NCBI RefSeq assembly: GCF_001436605.1
Contig: NZ_AYZL01000006.1
Span: forward strand, 1-64,000
Reading direction: 5' to 3'
DNA length: 64,000 nt
DNA from: Holzapfeliella floricola DSM 23037 = JCM 16512
GTDB taxonomy: Bacteria; Bacillota; Bacilli; Lactobacillales; Lactobacillaceae
This document shows positions 25,831 through 35,573 of the stretch, in pieces (the stretch's first letter is position 1; each line of letters starts with the position of its first letter). The position numbers were made by a program, and so were the translations under genes. Below the pieces are notes generated by a model. It saw only the letters and a program-made list of their open reading frames with translations, made no database searches and had not been told where the DNA came from.

Positions 25831-26706
25831 TCACTTCATCTTCCTTCCTGTTAACGTGACAAACGCATCATTTAAATCGCCTGGCTTAAATTCAAAATCA
25901 ACAATAAACGCTTTAACCTGTTCTAAAATTGCAATTGCCTGACTTGCCGATTTTGGATATACGGTTAAAACATGATTACTCTCACTGGCAATATCTAATG
26001 ACAATCGTTGTTTTAATGCGTCCACATCTTTAGCTACTAACTTTAGAGTTGGCATTGAATAAGTTTGATTGATTTCTTCTGCAGAGCCTGATCCTACCAA
26101 CTCTCCCTTTGACATAATATAAATTTGTTCAGCTGACTGTGCCTCTTCCAAATAATGAGTCGTTAAAAATACTGTTAGTTGTTCGTTCTTTTGCAGGGAT
26201 TGAATAAAAGACCATATAGCTTGCCGTGTTTGAATATCTAGTCCTGTTGTTGGCTCATCTAAAAACAAGATATCAGGCTGATTTAAAAGCGCCCTTGCAA
26301 TATCTGCACGTCTTTTTTGCCCACCTGAAAGTCGACCATATTTTTGATCCATAAAATCAGTTAATCCTGTTACCTTTACTAACTTTTCAAAATAATCAGT
26401 TGATTGATTTTGATAAAGTTTTGCTCTTATTTTCAAATTTTGTTTAACCGTTAATTCTTCATCTAGCACACTTTGCTGAAAGACAACACCTATTTTGACA
26501 GGTCGGTTATTTTCACTATTGTACTTAACTTCACCAGAAGTTGGCTTTAATAAGCCAATCAACATTGCAATTGTTGTTGATTTACCTGCACCGTTCGTAC
26601 CTAAAAGTGCAGTTAGTTGGCCTTTGTTAACTCTCATATTGATTCGATTGACAACTATTTGATTGTTATATGACTTTGTTAATTTTTTTGCTTCAATTAA
26701 ATTCAT
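25831..26706 (-). CDS. ABC transporter ATP-binding protein
   Basis: A 291-residue ATPase with Walker A GTNGAGKST, signature LSGGQKRR and Walker B DILFLDEPTTGLD. The C-terminal 80 residues resemble the regulatory tail of drug or bacteriocin exporters (DUF4162-like position). It is first gene of the operon ATPase-permease-LytTR-DUF3021, with TTGAGGTGAG before the ATG. Confidence 0.9.
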   Translation of the reverse strand: MNLIEAKKLTKSYNNQIVVNRINMRVNKGQLTALLGTNGAGKSTTIAMLIGLLKPTSGEVKYNSENNRPVKIGVVFQQSVLDEELTVKQNLKIRAKLYQNQSTDYFEKLVKVTGLTDFMDQKYGRLSGGQKRRADIARALLNQPDILFLDEPTTGLDIQTRQAIWSFIQSLQKNEQLTVFLTTHYLEEAQSAEQIYIMSKGELVGSGSAEEINQTYSMPTLKLVAKDVDALKQRLSLDIASESNHVLTVYPKSASQAIAILEQVKAFIVDFEFKPGDLNDAFVTLTGRKMK

Positions 26707-26809
26707 AACTACTCACCTCAAGACAAAGATTACCATTAACCTCTTCTGCTGTATTTCAAAAAACGATGAGTGGTCTAAATCAACAGATAAGCGGCTGATT
26801 TTTGCCACT

Positions 26810-26841
26810 AAAAAACCGACTCTCAAATGAGAGTCGGTTTC
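26810..26841 (-). terminator. Intrinsic terminator of the MMPL exporter gene
   Basis: AACCGACTCTC pairs with GAGAGTCGGTT around a short loop, with a U run on the minus-strand transcript. Confidence 0.88.
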
Positions 26842-26881
26842 GTTTGTCTTTTTAAAGTTGTCTATATAAGATTTGAATTAA

Positions 26882-29800
26882 TTAGTTGTCTTTTTTGAAT
26901 AACTTTTTAAAATTGAATGTTTCATAAGTTAATCGAATAGCAGCGGATAGAATCATTGGTAAAATAACGACCAAAATTAGTAAACCAATAATCACGCCTA
27001 GTGCTACTTGAATCAATGTCAAAACACCACTTGGAATTAATGCAGCAAATGTTCCACCTAAGATAATAGCGGCAGAAATCACAACTGCTCCGATAATTTC
27101 ACAAGCTTTGATAATTTGTTCGCTTGGTTGTAAGCCTTCAGCACCAAATTCACGATATTTCATCATTAAGAAGATACTGTAATCCACTCCTAATGCAAAA
27201 ATCATGATAAAGGTGAAGAAAGGTGTGTTCCAAGTTAATAGTTCATGTCCAAGGAATGTTGCACTCACCCATTTAGTAATTGTCATTGAACTTAGGAAAG
27301 CTAGTAACAATGTTCCTAAAATGTAAAGGGGTTGCAAGATTGAACGTGTGACAAAAACCAAGGCAATACCAATACCCAATACCATAATCATGGCTGTACG
27401 AATAAAGTCATCGTTAGCTGTCTTTTGTGTATCGGCAATTGTAGCTGTTTGACCACCAAATGCAACTTTTGCATTATTGAGTGAACCATTTTGCAAGATA
27501 CCTTTTGATTGGCTGGTTAGTTCATTAACCTTTTGAATAGCTTCATCAGAACTTGGATTTTCATCTAAGATAATCATTAATTTTGTTGTCTTCTTGTCAG
27601 CTGACAAGTAAGTGTCTAATGATTTTTGGAATTCTTCGCCATGAATCTGATCAGATGGAATATAGAATGTTTTAGCAGAAGCTGAGTTTTGATAATTGTT
27701 CAAGTAGTCATAGGCAGTACCTAAACCAGTGTGCAATTGACCAGCACCATCACCTGCTTTTTTAACACCGTCAACCATTTGTGGCATTTGTTCAGTCATG
27801 GTTGTAAGACCACCATTAAGTGTCTGGGCACCAGTGTTTCCTTGAGCAACAGCAGATTGAACTTGGGTTAAACCACCATACAATTGGTTAAGTGCTTGAG
27901 TTGCACCAGGTAATGCGACATTTGATTTATCAGCAAGTGTTTGGACTTGTTGTTTCAATGTTGTCAATTGTTGCATCATGCCTGATAATTGTGAATCTTG
28001 ACTAACTGCTTGTAGTTGTTGACCAATTTGTTGATCATGACTTCCCGCATTTTGAATATTTTGACCAACTTGTGCTAACGCTTGTTGCACTTTTTGATCT
28101 TTTTGCACAATAGCTTGGCGAGCTGATTCGGGTAATTGGCTAAGCATTTGTTGATATTGTGCACTTTGTTGTTGCTGCTCAGCTTGTAATCCAGTTAAGG
28201 TTTGACCTGCTTGGGTTAATTCAGCCCCAATTGCTTTGGTATGGTCTGCTACTTGAGCTAATTTTTGCGTCAAGCTATTTGTATCAACACCAGAAGTCCC
28301 AGCATTTTGCAAAGCACCATTTAATTGTTGAATAGCTGAATTAATTTGTGGCAAGCCATCAACTAATTGCGTGATTTGACTTTGGGATTGTCCACTTGTT
28401 TGGCTAGCTAGCTTATCATTTAGCTGTGTTAAGCCATCAACAAGTTGTTGACTACCGTTTTGCAATTGAGTTAGCCCACTGCTTGCGTTATTAACCCCCG
28501 TTAATAAATCAGTTGGCAATTGATTCCCGCTTTGAGCTGATTGTCCATCACCCACTAATCCAGTTTGTAAATCTTTAGCACCTTTTTGTGCTTCAGAAAC
28601 TCCTGAATTAACTGTTTTCATTTGGCTATCAACATAAAGTTTGTCAATTTGATCGCCACCAGGTTGTGTAGCAGAAGTGACCGTTTTGACACCTGGAATA
28701 GCTTTAATTGCTTGGGTCAAACTGTCAATATCTTTTAGATTTTGCGTATTATCTAAAGTTTGGTCACTTTGCACATACAATGTTGTTGGTTCAGCGGTTC
28801 CTTTTGAGAAATGAGCTTGAACGACTTCAAATCCAACCTTAGCTGGCGTATCATTACCCAATTCATCTAAGTCATCATAGTTAAGATGATTTGAGTACAT
28901 GAATGATAATGGCAACATAATCACAAGGACTAGCAACAAACTTAAAACTGGTCTTAAAACACTATTTTTTGAAAGCATGTGCCAGAATTTGCTGGTTGAG
29001 TGACCTTCAAAACTTTTTGCTGGCCAAAATAATTTTTTGCCAAGTACAACCATGAAGAATGCATTTAGCGTTAGCAAGACCGGAATTAAAACAGCAATTC
29101 CGATTGCTACACCAACAGCTGATTGATAAATTGAAAATTGTGCAAGACCTAAAACTGCAAATCCAATTAAAACAGAAGTTCCTGAATATAAAATGGTATG
29201 CCCAGCTTTTTTACGGGCTACTTGCATGGCTTCTGAATTGGAAACACCCAGACTGAGCTGATCCTTAAACTCATCGTACAGCAAAATATTGTAGTCAGTT
29301 CCAATCCCAAATAGTACAACCACCATAAAGACTTGGGTGAAGTTTGAGAATGGGAAACCAAAGTGTGCCACTAAGTTGGTCACAATACTTAGGGAAACAA
29401 TAAATGACACTGCTACCGTTGCGATGGAAACTAGCGGTACCACCGGTGACTTAAAGACTAGTATCAACACGAAAAAGATAAAGATAACAGCAATAACCTC
29501 TGTTTTTTTAATCCCGTCCTGTGTTTTTTGACTGAAGGCGTTTGTTAAAATATCTGCGCCTGTCACATAAGTTGTCACACCATCGGTTTTGGTTGCTTCA
29601 TTCAACTGCTTTTCAATTTCTGAAAGTGTCCCATGATTTTTATCAATATTTAATTGTAATAATTGGGTCGTTTCATCCTGTGAAATCAATTGTTTTTGTG
29701 TGTATTCATTATCCATTGAAGCTGTCATACTCTTGATGCCGTATTCAGATCCATTTTGACGTAACTTATCCACAGTTTCTTTGACACGATCTTTTTGCTC

Positions 29801-30040
29801 TTGTGAAAGTGCGTTTCCTTCATTGTGGAAAATCACAACAGCTTCAGTCGTATCTTTTTGAGAATCACTCCACTGATTTTTCATTTTTTCAGCGAGTTGC
29901 GTTTGAACAGTATCAGGTAGCTTAATGGCAGAATTTTGAGTGGTTAATTCCCCAACATTTGGCAATGCAACAATTGCAATCACTAATGCTAGTAACCAGC
30001 CAATAAGTGCATGATAATGATTTTTGAAAAATTGACTCAT
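26882..30040 (-). CDS. MMPL/RND family transporter
   Basis: A 1052-residue exporter of the MMPL type (YdgH-like). There is one N-terminal helix, a first extracellular domain, a helix cluster at about 175-390, a long second extracellular region at about 400-860, and a last helix cluster at about 880-1040. The second extracellular region is very rich in Gln, Leu and Thr and reads as coiled coil (QLTTLKQQVQTLADKSN). The membrane halves contain FGIGTDYNILLYDEF and FALGVDYSIFLMMKYREF, the paired GxDY motifs of RND proteins. It likely exports lipids or drugs. It follows a TetR gene by 24 bp, which should repress it. Confidence 0.9.
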   Translation of the reverse strand: MSQFFKNHYHALIGWLLALVIAIVALPNVGELTTQNSAIKLPDTVQTQLAEKMKNQWSDSQKDTTEAVVIFHNEGNALSQEQKDRVKETVDKLRQNGSEYGIKSMTASMDNEYTQKQLISQDETTQLLQLNIDKNHGTLSEIEKQLNEATKTDGVTTYVTGADILTNAFSQKTQDGIKKTEVIAVIFIFFVLILVFKSPVVPLVSIATVAVSFIVSLSIVTNLVAHFGFPFSNFTQVFMVVVLFGIGTDYNILLYDEFKDQLSLGVSNSEAMQVARKKAGHTILYSGTSVLIGFAVLGLAQFSIYQSAVGVAIGIAVLIPVLLTLNAFFMVVLGKKLFWPAKSFEGHSTSKFWHMLSKNSVLRPVLSLLLVLVIMLPLSFMYSNHLNYDDLDELGNDTPAKVGFEVVQAHFSKGTAEPTTLYVQSDQTLDNTQNLKDIDSLTQAIKAIPGVKTVTSATQPGGDQIDKLYVDSQMKTVNSGVSEAQKGAKDLQTGLVGDGQSAQSGNQLPTDLLTGVNNASSGLTQLQNGSQQLVDGLTQLNDKLASQTSGQSQSQITQLVDGLPQINSAIQQLNGALQNAGTSGVDTNSLTQKLAQVADHTKAIGAELTQAGQTLTGLQAEQQQQSAQYQQMLSQLPESARQAIVQKDQKVQQALAQVGQNIQNAGSHDQQIGQQLQAVSQDSQLSGMMQQLTTLKQQVQTLADKSNVALPGATQALNQLYGGLTQVQSAVAQGNTGAQTLNGGLTTMTEQMPQMVDGVKKAGDGAGQLHTGLGTAYDYLNNYQNSASAKTFYIPSDQIHGEEFQKSLDTYLSADKKTTKLMIILDENPSSDEAIQKVNELTSQSKGILQNGSLNNAKVAFGGQTATIADTQKTANDDFIRTAMIMVLGIGIALVFVTRSILQPLYILGTLLLAFLSSMTITKWVSATFLGHELLTWNTPFFTFIMIFALGVDYSIFLMMKYREFGAEGLQPSEQIIKACEIIGAVVISAAIILGGTFAALIPSGVLTLIQVALGVIIGLLILVVILPMILSAAIRLTYETFNFKKLFKKDN

Positions 30041-30064
30041 GACTTCTTATCCTTTCGTTATGTA

Positions 30065-30631
30065 TTAATCAATAATCTTAGTCGAGAGTTCAAGCATCTG
30101 ACGAAAACTCTCATCGTTATGAGGTAATCCATATTGATCAAGAAATCCTAATTGTTCGATGAGTAAAAAACCAAGGATTTGACTGATGTAGCCTTCACCA
30201 AAAGAGGTTTTATCCACACCATGCAAATCAATCGAATCCAAAATCCGATCAATCAAATCAATTACTTTTTTCATTTCTACAAAAAAGTCAGAGCTCTTAT
30301 CGTAGTTTTTAACTTTATGAATTAAAGAAATCGACTGACCACGTTCAGAAAAATAATTTCTGATAATTTCAGCATACTTTATCAATGCCTTTTTACCTGA
30401 ATATCCTATAAGTCCTTCAGTTAGCTCTTGATGTAACCATCTCACAAATTGAGTCCCTAGTTCTTCAAGTAATTCTGATTGATTTTTAAAGTAGTTATAC
30501 AAAGATTGAGACTTAATATCTAAAGCTTTAGCTAGGTTTCTAAAAGTTAATTCTTCTGGACCTTCATCTTCGATAATTTTAATTGCCATCTCAATGACTC
30601 TGTCATAACCAACGGTATTTCTTTTTGCCAC
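30065..30631 (-). CDS. TetR family transcriptional regulator
   Basis: A 188-residue repressor with an N-terminal helix-turn-helix (LTFRNLAKALDIKSQSLYNY) and a helical ligand-binding half. It starts at GTG 30629-30631, with AAGGGGG upstream. It is in an operon with, and upstream of, the MMPL exporter, so autoregulated control of efflux is likely. Confidence 0.88.
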   Translation of the reverse strand: MAKRNTVGYDRVIEMAIKIIEDEGPEELTFRNLAKALDIKSQSLYNYFKNQSELLEELGTQFVRWLHQELTEGLIGYSGKKALIKYAEIIRNYFSERGQSISLIHKVKNYDKSSDFFVEMKKVIDLIDRILDSIDLHGVDKTSFGEGYISQILGFLLIEQLGFLDQYGLPHNDESFRQMLELSTKIID

Positions 30632-30689
30632 TTCATAACCCCCTTAACTAACATTTGAAATAATACACCTACACAAGTAAGTTGTCAAA

Positions 30690-31286
30690 CTACAATGTGT
30701 AGTTTTTGCTAAAAAAGTTTTCACACTGCTGTTTAACAGGACACGCGGTTAGATGGGAATTGATTATGCCTAACGCCTCTAGCCAAGATTGTACAATAGT
30801 TGGTCCCAAAAATTTAAACCCCTGCTTCTTCAACTCGCGACTAATAGTTGATGAAATAGATGTGAATCCTTGCATATCTGCTTGTGTGTGATAATTCATT
30901 ATCAAAGGCTTATCATCAAAAAATGACCACAGATAAGCATTCAAACTAAACGCTTCTTCTACGTGAAGCAATGACAATAATTGTGCATTGGAAATAATTG
31001 CTTCGATTTTACGTTTATTACGAATAATCTCTTTGTTTGAAATTAACTGTTTAACATCGTAATCGTTATACTGTGCGATTTTTTCAATAGTGTAGTTTGA
31101 AAATGCTTGTCTAAACGCAGGACGCTTGTTCAAAATCGTTTGCCAAGAAAGGCCCGCTTGCATTATTTCAAGAATCATCGACTCAAAAGTTTTAGTTTCA
31201 TCTAAAACTGCAAATCCCCATTCATTATCATGATATTGCGCCATATTTTGATGGCCATTTTGTGACCAATTACATATTTTTTCCAT
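30690..31286 (-). CDS. tag: DNA-3-methyladenine glycosylase I
   Basis: A 198-residue base-excision repair enzyme. The N-terminal CNWSQNGHQNMAQYHDNEWG carries the zinc Cys and the substrate-pocket Glu-Trp. Then follow AGLSWQTILNKRPAFRQAF and, at the C-terminus, a His and Cys (HLTACPVKQQC) that complete the zinc snap typical of Tag. It removes 3-methyladenine from alkylated DNA. AGGAG precedes the ATG. Confidence 0.93.
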   Translation of the reverse strand: MEKICNWSQNGHQNMAQYHDNEWGFAVLDETKTFESMILEIMQAGLSWQTILNKRPAFRQAFSNYTIEKIAQYNDYDVKQLISNKEIIRNKRKIEAIISNAQLLSLLHVEEAFSLNAYLWSFFDDKPLIMNYHTQADMQGFTSISSTISRELKKQGFKFLGPTIVQSWLEALGIINSHLTACPVKQQCENFFSKNYTL

Positions 31287-31371
31287 TATTCTTTCTCCTA
31301 ATTAATTGTGGTCTTTTCTATCATCATAAACTACTACTTGGTCGTAGTCCTAATTACAACTAAAACTGTTC

Positions 31372-31404
31372 AAAAAAACGATGTTTACAAAAACATCGTT
31401 TTTT
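31372..31404 (-). terminator. Intrinsic terminator of the XRE-type regulator
   Basis: AAAACGATGTTT pairs with AAACATCGTTTT around ACAA; the right arm overlaps the stop codon. Confidence 0.88.
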
Positions 31405-31948
31405 ATTTAACTTCATAAAAAGATTTTGACATACTGTATTTAAAATATTTATAACCATAACGCATTAAAAATTTTGTGACATAAACTGCAGCAACTAAGA
31501 GTAAAACACCAATAATGGGTAACAAAGCAATTGACCATGGATATTTTATTGCCATGTCAATTGTCTGGTTCGGTGATGGAAATAATAGTTGCTGAATTAA
31601 CCCTATCGTCGATATCAAACTCATCGTTCCAATAAAATATAACGAAAATAAAACTAACCCAACTAAAATGCCAACTGTACCTAAAAATGCAACATTAAAG
31701 ATAACTAATCCTAAAATAGCAAACCAATTTAATTCTTTTTTCTTCATGACTAATTCTCCTCCTAATAATTCCTCTAAACTTATTTGATAAACTTCTGCTA
31801 TGTCTTTTAAAGCACTAAGGGTCGGTTCTCTTGTCCCAGTCTCCCACCTGGAAATAGTCTGCCTTGTAACGTATAATTTTTTTGCCAGTTCTTCCTGTGA
31901 CCACTTTCGTTGCTGTCTGATTGTTTTTAATCTGTCTGCTACATCCAT
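31403..31948 (-). CDS. XRE family regulator with C-terminal membrane helices
   Basis: A 181-residue protein. Residues about 5-62 are a Cro/CI-type helix-turn-helix (WSQEELAKKLYVTRQTISRW). After ELLGGE come two or three membrane helices (about 75-110 and 128-155). Such membrane-tethered XRE proteins are frequent in LAB; their signal is usually unknown. AAGGAGG precedes the ATG. It is monocistronic. Confidence 0.85.
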   Translation of the reverse strand: MDVADRLKTIRQQRKWSQEELAKKLYVTRQTISRWETGTREPTLSALKDIAEVYQISLEELLGGELVMKKKELNWFAILGLVIFNVAFLGTVGILVGLVLFSLYFIGTMSLISTIGLIQQLLFPSPNQTIDMAIKYPWSIALLPIIGVLLLVAAVYVTKFLMRYGYKYFKYSMSKSFYEVK

Positions 31949-32031
31949 TGAAATACCTCCTTACTACTTACTAGTTTACCTACGTATGCTCAGCAAGCCT
32001 AGCACCATTTTGGTTACATTTTGTCCAAACA

Positions 32032-32068
32032 AAAAAGGTTTCGATTTAAAAATCGAAACCTTTTTGTT
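32032..32068 (-). terminator. Intrinsic terminator of the asparagine synthase-like gene
   Basis: AAAAAGGTTTCGATTT pairs with AAATCGAAACCTTTTT, a nearly perfect 16-bp stem. Confidence 0.92.
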
Positions 32069-32075
32069 TAAGTTA

Positions 32076-34031
32076 TTAAGTATTCACTAATTTACCTTGA
32101 TCAATCATGTCTTTGACTTCAGGTTGAACGCGGCGATATTTTTCTTTCGTGCCTTCAAAGTCAATGAAATAAGCACGATACCAAACAAGAAAACTATAAA
32201 TCGTCCAAATCTGACGTTGCAGATCAGCTTCATCCGTATAATGTTGTTCAAGTAAGTTAAGTAACTTATCTTGTTCAAACACATCTTTAACAAATTCTTC
32301 AGAGAATAACTTTTTAACTTGTTGATAGAAAGATTGTGTTCTCAACCACTTCTTAATTGGCACTGGAAATCCAAGTTTTGGTCGTTGTGACCATTCTTTT
32401 GGCACAACCGCTTCACTTGCTTTACGTAATGCATACTTGGTGTCTTTATTATTTACCAAGTATGATGTTTTGATACTATTTGCAAAGTCGGCAACTTTGC
32501 GATCTAAGTATGGCACACGAACTTCTAATGAGTGCGCCATTGAGATTTTATCTGCTTTTTGCAAAATGTCATTTACTAGGAAGTGATGCAAATCAATATA
32601 TTGCATTTGACGCACATAATCTAACGACTTCACTTTTTCAAAATCAGGCTTGTAAATGCTTTTGACCGTGATTTTATTACGATAAACCGGTTGTAATACT
32701 TGGTTAGCGTCTTGTGCAGAAAAGATTGATGGATAATCTGCGTCATAAATTTTGGCTTGTCCAACGTAATATTCACTAGGTTCTGTAATACTCGTGTATA
32801 AATGTAATTTACCTTTGAAATTACGTGATTTTGATAATCGACGACTTAATCTTGTCTTCACATTCTTAGGTAGACGTTTCAATCCATTGGCAAAAACCTT
32901 TATTAATGTGTTGTGTGAATGCATCCCATAGTTTACATACCCACCGAATAATTCATCTGCACCCTCACCCGATAAAGCAACAGTTACATGTTTTCTAGCT
33001 AATTTAGCTAAATACCAAAGTGGTACAACGCTTGGATTACCATCAGGTTCATCCATATGATATTGCATTTCTTCAAAATCACGCAAAACATCATCACGTT
33101 TAACACGGGATTCATAAAAGTCAAAGCCTTTCATGTTAGCTAAATCGCGTGCATTCTTAACTTCATCGTATGTCTTATCATCAAAACCGACACTGAATAC
33201 TTTTTCAGGTTTCAAAATACTCGTGATATAACTTGAATCAATTCCTTCTGACAAAAAGCTTCCTACAGGGACATCTGATACATTATGCAAATCAACTGAT
33301 TCAGAAATCACTTCATGAATTTTTTCTACAGTATCTTCAAAACTCAAATCATTTTGTGTGTAATCTGCATCCCAATATTGGTGCATATTCAATTCGCCAT
33401 CTTTATAGGTAAACCAATGTCCTGCTGGAAATTTATAAACACCTTTGAAAAAAGTTTCTTCTAAATCGTTATATTGATTCATTAAATAAGGCTTAACTGC
33501 TTCAATGTTCAACTCTTTAACGAAATCAGGATGTTCTAAAAATGACTTAATCTCTGACCCGACAATAAATTGACCATCACGATTATAGTAGTAAAGTGGT
33601 TTAATTCCGAAGAAGTCTCGCGCACCAACAAGTTGATTGGCTTCACTATCCCAAATCAAAAACGCAAACATGCCACGAACTTTATCTAACAACTTAGCCA
33701 TTCCGTATTCTTCATACCCATGAAGCAATACTTCTGTATCAGATTGTGTTTTGAATTCATGACCCGCTTCAATCAAATCACTACGAATTTCTTTGTAGTT
33801 ATAAATTTCACCATTAAAGGTAATTACTTTGGTTTCATCTTCGTTATAAATTGGCTGAGTTCCACCCGCCAAATCAATAATTGATAATCTTCTAAATCCA
33901 AGTGCGGCCGTTTCATTAATAAAACTACCACCACTGTTTGGACCACGGTGTTGAATCATATCCATCATTGACGTAATTGATCCCTCTTTGTTTGTTCCTT
34001 TTGGATCAACAAAAGCAATGATTCCACACAT
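32076..34031 (-). CDS. asnB: Glutamine-hydrolysing asparagine synthase-like protein
   Basis: A 651-residue amidotransferase. The start is set at ATG 34029-34031 because the next residue is the catalytic Cys of the class II glutaminase domain (MCGIIAFVDPKG), and AGAGGAG lies upstream. Residues about 1-210 are the glutaminase domain (RGPNSGG, EIYNYKEI). The synthetase domain follows with SEGIDSSYITS as the PP-loop and ALSGEGADELFGGY. Relatives make asparagine or amidate peptidoglycan (mDAP in L. plantarum, D-Asp bridges in Lactococcus). With a D-Asp ligase in the window, bridge amidation is possible here. Confidence 0.92.
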   Translation of the reverse strand: MCGIIAFVDPKGTNKEGSITSMMDMIQHRGPNSGGSFINETAALGFRRLSIIDLAGGTQPIYNEDETKVITFNGEIYNYKEIRSDLIEAGHEFKTQSDTEVLLHGYEEYGMAKLLDKVRGMFAFLIWDSEANQLVGARDFFGIKPLYYYNRDGQFIVGSEIKSFLEHPDFVKELNIEAVKPYLMNQYNDLEETFFKGVYKFPAGHWFTYKDGELNMHQYWDADYTQNDLSFEDTVEKIHEVISESVDLHNVSDVPVGSFLSEGIDSSYITSILKPEKVFSVGFDDKTYDEVKNARDLANMKGFDFYESRVKRDDVLRDFEEMQYHMDEPDGNPSVVPLWYLAKLARKHVTVALSGEGADELFGGYVNYGMHSHNTLIKVFANGLKRLPKNVKTRLSRRLSKSRNFKGKLHLYTSITEPSEYYVGQAKIYDADYPSIFSAQDANQVLQPVYRNKITVKSIYKPDFEKVKSLDYVRQMQYIDLHHFLVNDILQKADKISMAHSLEVRVPYLDRKVADFANSIKTSYLVNNKDTKYALRKASEAVVPKEWSQRPKLGFPVPIKKWLRTQSFYQQVKKLFSEEFVKDVFEQDKLLNLLEQHYTDEADLQRQIWTIYSFLVWYRAYFIDFEGTKEKYRRVQPEVKDMIDQGKLVNT

Positions 34032-34107
34032 ACTCATCTCTCCTCTGCACTTCTTGATATCTTTTATCACAATTAACTATAGTAACCCTTTTTAGTTATT
34101 TTGTGGA

Positions 34108-35436
34108 CTATATTTTGAAAATTTTACGAAAAGTTGATGCACCATAACCAAATAATTGAATTTCATTTTGACTAGGATTGATATTTAATACATATCCTGC
34201 TACTTCATTAGGTGTATCAAGTTCTCTTTTTTGCTTTTTATTAAAAAGACGTGAGCTTGTATTCAAAGTAATATAGTCAATTGTATTCAAGCGATAATTG
34301 GATTCAGTTTGATGATGGCCTCCAATGTAGCTAACTATCTGACTATCCACAACTTTTGAAAAATCAAATTGATTGCCTAATTTAAATTCAATTGGTACAC
34401 CATGATTACTTAAATGTCCTATCGCTTTTTGGTTAAATGCCACAAATAATTCATGTAAAGTACGGCCATTATACTTTAAGGCATTGTCACCACGTCTAGT
34501 AATAGGAACACTATGACCCATAAATATAATGCGCTTGTGATGGCTGATTGATAAAATTTCGATAATTTCTTCAACTTGGTCTTCTCTAACGGCCAGTGTT
34601 TTTTTCGTATTGAATCTCTTTTGACCGTGGCTATCAATATCGTAAGGTAAATCACTAGTATTAATAAAAATAATCCTGAAATTTTGATAATCATAATAGC
34701 TTACACCATTACCTGAGTAAATAAAACTCAGAGCTTCTTGCTGATACATTTTGTGCCACATAATATCTTCAAATTCACGTTCACCAAAACTAGGCCATTT
34801 GGGTTCTTGTTCGTCGTAACTATCGTTATCATCACAGTTTCCTTTTAGATTAACAAAAGGGATTTGCCCATCTTGAAAAGCATTACGCATATCAATTAAA
34901 CGCTTTTGCGATGTATAACCCTCATCACAACCAGAAATCCAATTTCCTAAATGTACTTTTAAATCTAATAAACCCAATTCGCCTAATGTATTAAATTCTT
35001 CAATTTGCTGCAACCCATCACTTTTTAAATTTTCAGACGCCATAAGTTGTCTATCAAAAGTATCTGTAATCAACCCAATATTAAAAGTATTTGGCTGGAT
35101 GAACTTTTTAACTCGTTCACTAAACTTTTCAATATTTTCTTGCATAATATAACGTCTTTTTGATGAAATTTCCTCAAATGCATGAAATCGTTTTAGTTTC
35201 TTTGACCATGATCTCTGATAACTTTTGAGTTCTAAATGTTCATCCTCAGGAATTAAATATTGTTTCAATACATTTTGATTATTATATTTCACGACTAAAT
35301 AGTAATTTTGACGATGAGGTGTCGCCTCAACAGCCCCGACATGATACTGTCCAACTTTAGTAAATCGTTGCATATTATCAAAAGGATCGACTTTCCTTTT
35401 TAATTTATTTAAGTTAGATTGAATCTTTCTAAGCAT
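34108..35436 (-). CDS. Metallophosphoesterase-like protein with altered motifs
   Basis: A 442-residue soluble protein. From about residue 115 it follows the calcineurin-like phosphoesterase order, but with changed residues: DTF (usually DxH), GNWISG (usually GD), GNCDDND (usually GNHD/E), then MGHS and GGHHQTE (usually GHxH). The basic N-terminal 110 residues are unassigned. Several metal ligands are thus missing, so activity is doubtful or uses a different metal set. It lies between the asparagine synthase-like gene and a gene of unknown function. AGAGGG precedes the ATG. Confidence 0.6.
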   Translation of the reverse strand: MLRKIQSNLNKLKRKVDPFDNMQRFTKVGQYHVGAVEATPHRQNYYLVVKYNNQNVLKQYLIPEDEHLELKSYQRSWSKKLKRFHAFEEISSKRRYIMQENIEKFSERVKKFIQPNTFNIGLITDTFDRQLMASENLKSDGLQQIEEFNTLGELGLLDLKVHLGNWISGCDEGYTSQKRLIDMRNAFQDGQIPFVNLKGNCDDNDSYDEQEPKWPSFGEREFEDIMWHKMYQQEALSFIYSGNGVSYYDYQNFRIIFINTSDLPYDIDSHGQKRFNTKKTLAVREDQVEEIIEILSISHHKRIIFMGHSVPITRRGDNALKYNGRTLHELFVAFNQKAIGHLSNHGVPIEFKLGNQFDFSKVVDSQIVSYIGGHHQTESNYRLNTIDYITLNTSSRLFNKKQKRELDTPNEVAGYVLNINPSQNEIQLFGYGASTFRKIFKI

Positions 35437-35540
35437 TGGTTTCCCTCTTTTGTAGTTTTGATTAAAAGACTTTTGGTAACTTTATTTTATTTTACCATAG
35501 AGCAAGGACGGGTTAGCTTGATTTACAAAATCAATCATAA

Positions 35541-35573
35541 TAAAAAAGCCACTTCAGTAGAAGTGACCTTTTA
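35541..35573 (-). terminator. Intrinsic terminator after the gene at 35571
   Basis: AAAAGCCACTTC pairs imperfectly with GAAGTGACCTTTT at the stop codon of the minus-strand gene. Confidence 0.75.
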
